A program made the position numbers and the translations under genes. The notes under the pieces were generated by a model that was not told the origin of the DNA, did not search any database, and saw only the letters and a list, made by a program, of their open reading frames with translations. A DNA stretch of 13,395 bases from Euperipatoides rowelli (lineage: Eukaryota; Onychophora; Udeonychophora; Euonychophora; Peripatopsidae): the NCBI GenBank assembly GCA_003024985.2, contig PXIH01S0002403.1; one strand, given 5' to 3'. Every line of letters starts with the position of its first letter. The first letter of the stretch is position 1. Below are positions 1-9,900 of the stretch, piece after piece.

Positions 1-272
1 GCAGCACTGAAGTGTTTAGTATATTTCCCCATGGAACAAACTTGAAATTTGCATGTGGCTTAGTTGCATAGCGTAGACAATGGGGGAGAATGACCCTGAA
101 GTGTTTAGCTTATTTTCCAACATGGCACAAACTTGAAATTTGGCAAGTGGATAGGTTCCATAGTGTAGACAATGTAAAGTGTATAAAAAATAGATTATTT
201 TTATATTTTTGGGAGTTGGGTAAATGACCATTACATGTATGTCCCCGTGCAAAGAACGGAGAGTTTTGCTAG
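1..272 (+). mobile_element. Non-autonomous Helitron copy A, 3' part
   Basis: This copy ends with a hairpin (CCGT at 245-248 pairing with ACGG at 256-259, extendable by two more pairs) followed ten bases later by CTAG at 269-272 and then T. That is the classic Helitron 3' terminus. It contains two ~78-bp internal repeat units (7-82 and 96-174). Its 5' end is outside the window. There is no coding capacity. It lies in a BLTP1 intron, opposite in strand to the gene. Confidence 0.65.
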
Positions 273-517
273 TCTACTATAAAAGTTTGTGTGTGTGTAT
301 TTGTGATCATTTTGAATAAATAATTTAGCATATTTCCCGAAATATCACAAACTGGTAGGTTCCATTGTGTCAACAATGAAAATCGGGTTTTGGATTTTTT
401 TTATTTTTTTTGGAGGGGGGGGGAGGGGCTAAATGACCCAGAACTGTTTAGCATACTTCCCCACATAGCAGAAATTTGAAATTTGGCATGTGGGTAGGTT
501 TCATAGTGTAGACAATG
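7..517 (+). repeat. Four ~65-80 bp direct repeat units
   Basis: Units lie at 7-82, 96-174, 314-378 and 439-517. Each runs from a GTTTAG core through ACAAACTTGAAATTTGG to a GTAGACAATG end. Unit 3 lacks about 15 bp in the middle. Two units fall in each Helitron copy, so they are part of the element, not an independent satellite. They are too diverged and too long to be a CRISPR array. Confidence 0.8.
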
Positions 518-732
518 AAAATAGATGGCATTTTGTGGGGGTGAAGGGGGTGTGGAATCAAAGAGGAGGAACAGGGTGGGGGTAATAGGGGAGGACCTGG
601 GAGGGGACCGGGGGAGGTGGTCGGAGAGTTAAAAAATGACCGGGCAACGTGGGGTAGGCCTACTGGGGGGAACGAGATGGGGGGGAGGGGAGAGTTCAAA
701 AATGCCCAGGCAACGCCAGGTAAATCTGCTAG
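273..732 (+). mobile_element. Non-autonomous Helitron copy B, complete, ~460 bp
   Basis: It starts TCTACTATAAAAG followed by a GTGTGTGTGT stretch, as Helitron 5' ends do. It ends with a hairpin (CCAGGC at 705-710 region, loop AAC, GCCAGG) and CTAG at 729-732 before a host T. It contains two more copies of the internal repeat (314-378, shortened, and 439-517) and a G-rich block (about 530-690). It begins exactly where copy A ends, so the two are head to tail. No Rep/helicase coding is present, so it would have needed an enzyme from elsewhere. The family assignment rests on terminal structure only. Confidence 0.65.
530..695 (+). repeat. G-rich tract inside Helitron B
   Basis: This strongly G-skewed block has many runs of 3-6 G (for example GGGGGTGAAGGGGG near 537 and a cluster at 570-620). 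It stands out in a window of about 29% GC. The spacing of G runs is compatible with G-quadruplex formation on the plus strand. The proline-rich minus-strand frame across it is a by-product of C-rich codons. Confidence 0.7.
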
Positions 733-733
733 T
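624..733 (+). repeat. Duplicated Helitron 3' terminus
   Basis: The stretch 624-664 (GAGAGTTAAAAAATG, CGGGCAACG hairpin core, then CTACT) is a diverged copy of 690-733 (GAGAGTTCAAAAATG, AGGCAACG core, then CTAGT). The inner copy has lost the CTAG end, which suggests an old terminus bypassed by the outer one. Confidence 0.6.
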
Positions 734-799
734 ACACAATATAATAACAAATTCAATCAGTTGTGATTTTCTCCAAAATAAATAACTTGTGGTACTAAC

Positions 800-941
800 C
801 TCTGCCGATCAGCCCATGGTCCATAGCTCAAATCTGTGCCTTTACCACACTTGATATCAATTCCCCAACAAGGACACGTAGGAGTTTCAACCACATCACC
901 ATTAGCTAATACAGTAACTTCTGGTTCTTCAGGAACTAACC
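800..941 (-). CDS. BLTP1: BLTP1 exon E (most downstream in window)
   Basis: The exon is 142 nt. The acceptor is TATTTCTAG and the donor is GTTAGTACC. It starts with GG completing Gly and continues LVPEEPEVTVLANGDVVETP, then CPCWGIDIK and CGKGTDLSYGPWADRQ. It ends with AG of a split codon, expected to be Arg. The Cys-Pro-Cys-Trp and GTDxxYGPWADRQR blocks are diagnostic for BLTP1. The acidic linker between GLVPEE and the Cys/Trp block differs in sequence from the human one as I recall it. The next exon, which should encode the LWKFFFPP block, lies before position 1. Confidence 0.95.
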
Positions 942-3900
942 CTAGAAATATTTAATGAAAATAGGAAGATTTATAAGGGGGGGGGGGACATTTGAAATAA
1001 TATAACATAAATTNTATTTCATAATTACCTGGCTCATCCATATAATAATACAAGTCAACATTGTTCGATTGCAAGATAACAAATCCTTCACCCATAAATC
1101 TAGGTGGTCTGAAATAAAATCGTTAGAAAATAATTAAAATATGAAAATGGAACAAAAATAGTACCGGTATGTTTTAAGTTCTATAACAGGGGTGTTCAGG
1201 AAATTCTTTATACAGTAGGTGCCACAATTTAGATGTCATTTGGTATAAGTTACAACATGTGTTTTAGCTACATTTTTCTAAGTCACATTATGTGCCATTT
1301 GATGCAAACTGCAATTAGTAAAAGAATATTTAAATAATTTCTACAAGCGAAATTGTACTTCAAGTTCAATTTTAAAAGAAAAAAATCAATGTAAAGTACT
1401 TCAAATTTCGCATTCTTAAATAAATAGTAAAGTCAAATAATTCCAATCAATTATATTAGGGTCTTTAATGGGTTTCAATTTGTGACAAAAGTTTTATCTT
1501 TTTTTTTTTTAATTTTAAGTGTATTCAAACTTAATTAGAAAAATTATATCAGTCCTACAAACAAAAATATTTTTACATTTTTTTTTTAAATAGATGAAAC
1601 TTACTTCAAATATTTTACTCAGAATATTAAGACTTATTTAACTCAAGGCAAAGTTTTTTAAAATCTATACTTGCCTTTCAGTCATAAATTTTATAATATG
1701 TAATAATATGAGAAGGAAGATAAAAAAACGTTAAGGCTCATTTATTAAGTTTTTTAAAATCCATACTTGCCTTTCAGTCATAAATTTTATAATATGTAAT
1801 ATGAGAAGGAAGATAAAGAAACGTTAAGGCTCATTTATACTTTTTTCAAAACAGTATCCGTTCCGTTTTGATCCGTCTCATAAACTGAGATGAATGTGTA
1901 AATTTGTTCATAATATTCTGCAGTGTTTGGTCTACAATCAATGAAATTAATCTATACAATAGCCAATCATATTTATTTTCTTATTTCCAACAGTTGTCAT
2001 AGTTTTTACCACACTTTTATTAACTTGCACTGTCTATGCTCCGGGTCAAATCTTGCAATCAATTTTTTCACCCTATTCCCATTATCCAATTGACGTAAAA
2101 ATTTGGTATATAGGTTCTTTCCCGGTGGCAATACATTAATCAGTCATAATTGGTGATGAAATTTTATTAATAAATTTAAAAAAAATTATTATAACTTATG
2201 TTTATGACAACGATCGTGAAGGGCGCTCACTAGACTAAAACTAAATAAAAACTAAAAAGAGCTAAATAAAATCTAGGGAAAAAAAACATTTAAAAAATAC
2301 CACACTTTTATATAAAATGCACTAAAAAGTAGAAAATAATTTTTTTTAAACTATTTATAAGTTTTAAGACTTAAATGACTAAAAATAAAAGTAGGGGGCA
2401 CTCATACAATATTTTTAGGCACCCCATGTTTTTATTTTTAATCATATAAGTCTTAAAATTTATAAATAGCTGAAAAAATTATTTTCTACTTTTTAGTGCA
2501 TTTTAGATAATAGCACATGGTATTTTAAAAATGTTTTTTTTTCCCTATATTTTATTAGTTTTAAGTGTCAAAATTAATTTTAAACATCTAGTATTGTGCA
2601 CAATTTACTCTATTTAAAAATCCATTTCCAAAGACGATGTCATTAAACTAAATAAATTAGGTCAAAAACAACAGTATGCCTACCCTACTTATAAAACCTA
2701 AGTTATGATTAGTTCAAATGATAAACAAGATGGATAACAAATGGATATGGGTGGGTAAACATTGAATTTTTTTTCCTATAATTACGAAGGATGATGGATG
2801 ACTGACCATCCTTTTAATTGTGCATGTCTAATAACAGAAGTGTGATTGATCTTATGGAGATTTATTGGCATTTTATGCTATGGATATCTTTGCATAACTA
2901 AGCCTTTATATTCTTAGGGAAATTCATTTTTGAGTTATTTTATAGGATATAACTTCAAATTACCAATCAATCAATTAGAAATCAATATGTGAATTAACAA
3001 AATATGAGAAGGATCAAAAGAATGTATGTACTTACTCGTCCGCCACNTCCACATATCTTGGGCTAGGCGCCATCATGACTTTAAGGTTCTCAGCTTTACA
3101 TTTAGCACTATGCATAAAATAATCAACTTTGGTAGAAGCAGGTTTGGTAGTATAGACAATATGTACATCATCAAAAGCAACAGAAAGTGTGGTAGGAAGA
3201 AGCCGATTGCCAAAAACAAAACGACCCTTAAGAAAATAAAAATCAGAGGAATAAAGAACAAATTGATAATACTCTAGATGTACTGTGTATATGTACTCAG
3301 GGCTCGAATTTAATACAAGCAGGCTAGTCCCAGGCTAGTGAAATTAAAATTGGCTAATATTAACAAAAGTACACAAGCCTGACTTGCTAGTGAAAGTTTT
3401 GAATTCTTATTGTCTTTAAGTCAAAGCCTTGTGTCAAATAAATAAACAATTACAAAGCAAAAGAATTTTTTAAATAATTATTTAAAAAAATAATATTCAA
3501 AAAGAGAAACAAAATCAGCAATACAACATAAAAAAGCATTAGGATTTCTTTCAATTACAAACAAAGAATTAGAAGATACAATAAAATTTCAGTAATCTAT
3601 TCTAATTTGATTAAAAAGAAACACTTATTCTCTCAGTTATATTGAATTTCTTAATTTGACCCTGAATGTGTTGTTCTATGATTATAAGTCATTGTGTAAT
3701 AACCTACTGGACCTTCCTACATATAAAAATATTAAATAAAATATAAAATAATATGTTAAAATAGGCATTTTTACCACATACTGTATATGTGGATAACTTT
3801 GCATGGGATGCAGACCACATGCATTATCAGCATTCCACTCAAAGAAATGTGCACGTTCAAATTGAACAAAATAAATTATTACAATATACAAGAACAGACT

Positions 3901-6900
3901 ATACATATCATCTTCATATGGATTGGATAAGGATCTAGACAGCTTATAGCTTATTTTGCTCTTCTGATAATAAATTGATCGTTGTTGGTATAAACTGAAA
4001 TAGAAAAACAGCAGCAGCAAGACAACAGCAGTAATAGTAACAGTATTAATATTAATAATAATAAAAATAGTTGATAGGAATCTCTTTTCTTGTGCACGTT
4101 GTAAATAATAAAAATAAATAATAGAATTAAGCATAAGGAGCAACTAGGATGTGGTGATAAGAATGCTGATGACAATAATGATATAGACACTATGTTTAAA
4201 GTAAACAGGCCTAATATAATGCAAAAATACTGCTAAGCAAATTGCATGACTAAAGAATGAAGTAGTTGCCAAAATCCATATCTATATTCATTTCCAAGCA
4301 ATTGCACTCCAATCTTTTACTCTTTCCAAACTTCATCAGCTTCAAAACTAGAGCCTAGTACCTGAGCCTACTAGTGTCTTTTGCAAAAACTGCACATGAC
4401 TAACTAAAATGGTTAGCAGACTTATTTTTTTAACCTTCATCATAAACTGAACTCTAACTCCTACTATGAAATAAATAATTTACTCCAACCCTATGATAAT
4501 CAAGTTATTCATAAAATTGATTTGGATGGTATCATAAGTTATGCTGATGACATTTTGCTATATAAACGAATTGATACTGTGTCTGATATTGAAGTTTTCA
4601 GAATAAAATTACTGAGTTAAATAATTGAATTGATGTTAAGGGTCTCATGATGAATGTGAAGAAAACTAAATTTAAGATGGTTGGCCGTGATGTATTTAAT
4701 TGTGAATTTGTAATTGAAGATAACATTATTTCCAGAGTGAATTCTCATAAATGTTTGGGAGTTTTATTTGATGACCGTCTAGGTTTTAATCTATATGCTG
4801 ATATAATTTCAAAGATGAACAGATTCCTTTATATGATTAAAAGTGTATTTTCTTATATTACTGCTTCTCTGTTGTATATAAATTTTATATTCAGCCGATT
4901 TTAGATTTCTGTAGTTCTGCATACTATGTTGTAAATTCCATTTACAGAGATAGAATATTTTGATGTTTTAGGTCATTGACTAAAAAAATTTTTGTTTATC
5001 AAAAAATGTGTTACAGTGATCGAATTCAAAATCTTAAATGTTACGAATACTTTCCCCTGCTCAGAGGAAGATGAGGGGTGACTTAATTTTTACATTTAAA
5101 GATATTGTTTTAGGGAATAATATAAATTCTTTATTTTTATTGGCTAATCAAACAAAAACTAGGGGTCACCAATGGAAGATTAAAAAAGAAATTGTACACA
5201 TTAACTGTCATTATTTTGTATTGAATAGATTTACCGATAACAGTAATATCGTCAACTTCATTAAATTGTTTTAAAAATTCTCTTGATAAATTTCTGTATA
5301 ATTGTGCTGTATTTTAAGATTTGAATTAAATCTTTTTTTTTTTTTTTTTAATGTGTTGGTGAAAAAGTTCTATTTACTTATTACCACTTTCTTACTAAAC
5401 TAAACTAAGAGGTACAATAAACCTTTTTTGACACAACTTCCAAAAGCCCAACCATTAACCAAACAAGTTTCAGGAAATATGAACGGTTGTTGTAAAAGAC
5501 ACTAGTACGATCAGAAAATAGGTTCTGCTTCAAATATGGTAAATTTTATTTACAGTATTTTGTAATGTCAGAAAGAAAAAAAAACTAGGGTCTGCGTATA
5601 CAACTTCACGTCCTTCCTTTCCTCATAAAAATAAATTGTATTTCAATAATTTCAACAATAATATAACAAAATGAGCTTAATTTTTATTCTTAGTACATAA
5701 TATTGGTAATAATTCAGTTCAATAAATTAAAAAAGCAAAAACAAATTGTAGTTCAATAAATTGAAAAAAAAAACTAAATTAGCTTATGTTATTATTATTC
5801 TTAAGCTAATTTAGATTTTATTTTTTCAATTTATTGAACTACAATTTGTTTTTTTAATTTATTGAACTGAATTATTACCAATACATGTACTTAGAATAAA
5901 AATTAAGCTCATTTTGTTATATTATTGTTGAAATTATTGAACTGCAATTTGTTTTTATGAGGAAAGGAAGGACGGGAAGTTGTATACGCAGATGCTAGTG
6001 AAAAAAAAGCACAATTTTGTTTCCTGGAACTGCAAGCTGCCACAATCTGAAAGCAAATATGCGAGTAGTTAGAGCATTGTACAATAACGTATACTCAATG
6101 TTTGAAGTTTGGAAAACTTGTCTTTAAATGTAATTCAGTAAATAATTTTTAATCATTAGATGGCAGGGAAATTATTTTCATTTATAAGGAAACAAGGTCA
6201 AAACCCGTCAAAAATGACGGGAAAAAATAAATCCCCCCCCCCCGCTCCCATTGTTTGCCAACCTCCCATGTTCGTTGAAATAATATAATTCATTAAAGTA
6301 ACTGGTTGTATGTTTATGAGACTAACGCTACTTCAAAAGTGACAGACAACAAATTCATTTTATAAGTAACGGTATTAATATACAGTAGATAGATAATTAT
6401 TTAAATTTTAACAAAAGGAAATGTAAAACATTTTATGTTTTTTCATAAAGCATAAATATTATTCCATTTCAAAAACAGCAGTTTTGGAATTGTTAAATAA
6501 TGGAATAATAATATAAAAAAAGTCTCTTCCATCAGCATTACTATCTTGTTATGAATAAACCTTCCCATAATCAAACAATAAAATTAATGTAAACAGCATT
6601 TCTAGGAATAAATTATTTTTTAATGAAAACATATTTTTTTTTAAATATTAAAACAAAAGTTGTGTAAATTATTAAATATTTCTTACGGTTGTGACATCTA
6701 ATTTAATAACAGGGATAAGATCTCGCCATTGCTCATGCGGTCTCTTAAATTCTTGCTCCTGCTCTCTGAAATAAAAAACATATCTATTGTTACCAGAAAA
6801 TCCAATATGAATGCAATGAATGTGAAAGATTTTAAAGTAAACTATACATGTACTGTATTTACAGTATATACTGTGTATTGTACACCTTATGTACAATATC

Positions 6901-9900
6901 AGGCGGCTCAGGCTTTGCAAATTCTTTTTATAACCATAATGCAAAATGCTGTGAGCTCTTTGAAGCTCTAATGGTAGTTTGTGTGAGCTCACGGCATTTT
7001 TATTCAAAACTCTTTACTTTTAAAATGTGGATAAAACTAAAATCAATATCTTATATACAGTATGTTTCTCATCTCCTCATTATACTGTATATGCATAATT
7101 TCAGATGTGGCGCCATTGCTGCCTGACTTGTAACTAGTCTTCTTTTTGATTGTCAACACGCGCTGCACTACTCGCCACGTGAATGGCAGATTTAAGTTTT
7201 CAGCGCAGGATATTTTGGTCTTCAGGTATGCTCATAGAAGAGACACTCTTAGTGATGATACTGTTCTGCTTTTGCACTTGAGCCTACATCCTGCTGGGCT
7301 AAGGCTCTGATGATGATTTATTTTTATGCATTGTCATTGAATTTTTCTTGTTCAATTTTCTTGTTCAAAAAATATATACCTTAAATTAATACATAATACT
7401 TCATCAATGAACTAAACATATTTGCTTTCAAAGCCAACATAAGCAGCATTCCAATTTTGAACAGTACGGTATTGATTTTTATCTTTATATTATTATAATT
7501 AGAATTACCGGTATTAGGATCAATTTTCATTGCTTTTTTTTTTTTTTTAGGAATTTTTGATTCTATCGATTTTAGCATTATGTAAATAAAATAATGAAAA
7601 TCAAAGATGTTAGCATGGAGCTAGTATAAACAGCAAAATGCCTCGATACCTAATATACTTGGAGCAATTTCACATTTTCTTATGTCATTTCTGCTCTTGC
7701 TGCAAAGTTTTGCGAGCTATGCAGTGATGCAGTATAAATTATACTGTATATCCATGAACATGAATATAGGCTATATTATATTTAAATAATTCAACAAGCA
7801 CTATATGAATAGTACATTTCAAATCCACGGATTTGAAATGGCAACCTAAGTTTTAAAAGTAATTTTTTTTTTAATATATATAGTTAATATATACTGTATA
7901 TATGGTTATAGTCTTTTGTGTGAAGTAGGTAAGAGGAAATGGAAATATGCTGGGCATGTCTTGAGAGGATCTGCAGGAATTAGACTAGTAACAGCAATTG
8001 AGGGATGGACAGAAAGAGAAAAAATAAGAGGAAGAGCAAGAAGAGAATGGTTGGATGACCTTAAGGACTGGGCTAACATCAGTCAATTCTCTGTATTAAA
8101 AAGAAGAGATCAAGATAGAGATCTTTGGCAATCCATGAGCATGAACCTCCACCTCAGAGAACATAATCAATGATGATAATATATTACATTTGATCAAGAT
8201 TTATCAATACATAGAATGGACATTTTCATAATTGACATCAATGCAGAGTCCAGAGTTGATTGAATGAATGCTTGAATACAAAAAAATCAATTCTAATGTT
8301 GAAAGTTAAAATATTTGTTACAGTCTGATCTATTTGTCAAAGTGAAATTTTTAAAGTAAAAAATCAAATTTTGAACTTCAAATCAATGAAGAGAGTATGA
8401 AAGATCCATCAGTTAAATGACATGAAAGACCTTTATAATTAATATGTGTCTACGGTCAGTGAATGAATCACTAGAAGGATCATTACGGAAGTCACGGAAA
8501 TTCCAATGCTTTCAACTTAGTCTTTATCTTAATGCATTTTTTAAAATGGTGATTTGAAAACTTTGGATATTTCAGTGAATGCGAGACTATTATAAAGCAA
8601 ATGACTTTTAAACTTTGTCCCGTGGACTAATAATTTCCACAGGGCTGTATTACGTAGCCAAAATGTTAATTCCCTAGTCAAATCATTAAAACCTAATGCA
8701 CATGTAGAACATAATCTAAATGTCAACCATTTTTTGGGGGTTAAAAACTATCAACAAACAACTTTTCATATGAATTTATTAACACAGCCAAAGTAATAAC
8801 TTACAGTACCTTTCTTTTTTTTTAGCAGTCTAAAAGGAAGGACAGCTTGTAGATTTAATTGTAAAAATAAGGGAACACATGAATCAATGCCCACCTTCAA
8901 AATTATATCTATAAAAACAGATAGCTACAATGCTATAAGGCAGAGGGTTCCCAATCGTTTTCTATGTGCAAACTACTTTTTTAGTCTCGTGCACGCAGGA
9001 GAAAAATTAAAAATTAGAATCTAATTTCAACATTTATTAAGCATATCAATAGGGACAAGTATCAAAATATAAACAAATCGATAGGTGGCAAATAAATATC
9101 AAAATAACGTGATCCACACAGATGCTATGAATAACAAACCGCCAGAAGATAGACTGGAGCTCATCATAACACAAAGAAAATGATTTAAGACTAGTAGATG
9201 ACATAGTTGGATTTAAAATATATTTAATTTTCATAGGTTAAGCAAATCTATAAGCAAGAATGATTGACAATTAAGAACATTGAAGAAACAATAATAGTTG
9301 GACAAGGTTTACCCAGTTACAGCAATGATTATGTTTTGTACCCCACACCTTTACATTGTGCTATGAACATTTAATTATATATAAAAAATTAACTATTTAC
9401 ATGGTCTTCCGGAATGATCCTTTATATAGGGTATGGATTTACTTGCTATTGGTGATACCTAAGTTGAGGGTGGAAGCACAAATGACCCTGAGAGAAGTGC
9501 AGTAGGTTGTTTTCTTGGAGCACACTGGTGCCACTCTTGTAAAGGTGACATTTGGTACAAACAATATAAATAAATATGGTGTCGCCTTTTACTCAGACAT
9601 AACATTAATACAACATAAGATAGGCAGATTAACCTCAGGTAAGAATGACATAATTTTAGTTTGTTATAGCAGGTATATTCAAATAGAAAAATTAGTGTTG
9701 AACATTTTACTAATATTACCGATTCAATAATCAATAATGCCATTTTTTTTCGTTTATCGATAATGATAAAACAACAGAAATGAACAGAATATAGTGTTTT
9801 ATTTTAAAAAAAAAAAAATAATTAAAGAATCCTTAATTATATTTTATTGAAACCAAATTAAAATACAAATTACAAATACAATTAATATTAGTATCAGTGA

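Larger units (their letters stand above)
942..3035 (-). other. BLTP1 introns D/E (942-1028) and C/D (1109-3035)
   Basis: The 87-bp intron holds a G/C homopolymer and an unresolved base at 1014. The 1927-bp intron is AT-rich. It contains the 1651-1839 tandem duplication and the 2262-2559 inverted repeat, described separately, with no coding sequence I can recognise. The stretch 1835-1890 (ATCCGTTCCGTTTTGATCCG) looks like the terminus of a small DNA transposon, but no partner end was found. Confidence 0.8.
3227..6686 (-). other. BLTP1 intron B/C, 3460 bp
   Basis: AT-rich intron containing a decayed LINE (4465-5317) and a foldback element (5584-5999), both listed separately. Around 3297-3400 there is a CAGGCTAGT / GGCTAGTG repeated motif of unknown origin. 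At 4010-4130 there are interrupted CAG and AAT trinucleotide runs. No additional exon is needed, because exons B and C join in phase 0. Confidence 0.8.

Noticed and set aside
7-517. CRISPR-like or satellite array
   Set aside because: Repeat units of 65-80 bp are diverged, unevenly spaced and tied to Helitron ends in a eukaryotic intron.
448-756. Proline-rich minus-strand open frame
   Set aside because: It is produced by reading the G-rich Helitron block in reverse and lacks any conserved motif.
3026-3277. Plus-strand open frame
   Set aside because: It is the antisense shadow of BLTP1 exon C and carries no recognisable domain.
3775-3898. Possible extra minus-strand exon with a protein-like stretch (ERAHFFEWNADNACGLHPMQ) between AG at 3899-3900 and GT at 3773-3774
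   Set aside because: Its 124-nt length would break the frame between exons B and C, which join perfectly in phase 0 without it. The donor is weak, and the peptide has no counterpart in BLTP1 as I know it.
3682-4190. Leu/Ile-rich minus-strand frames resembling membrane segments
   Set aside because: They are explained by trinucleotide and AT-rich low-complexity sequence.
6672-7126. Open frames on both strands extending around exon B
   Set aside because: Beyond the 79-nt exon they read through intron sequence rich in TACTGTATA-type words; only the exon part is conserved.
9459-9743. Overlapping open frames on both strands
   Set aside because: No recognisable motif, no splice context with BLTP1, and composition like the rest of the intron.
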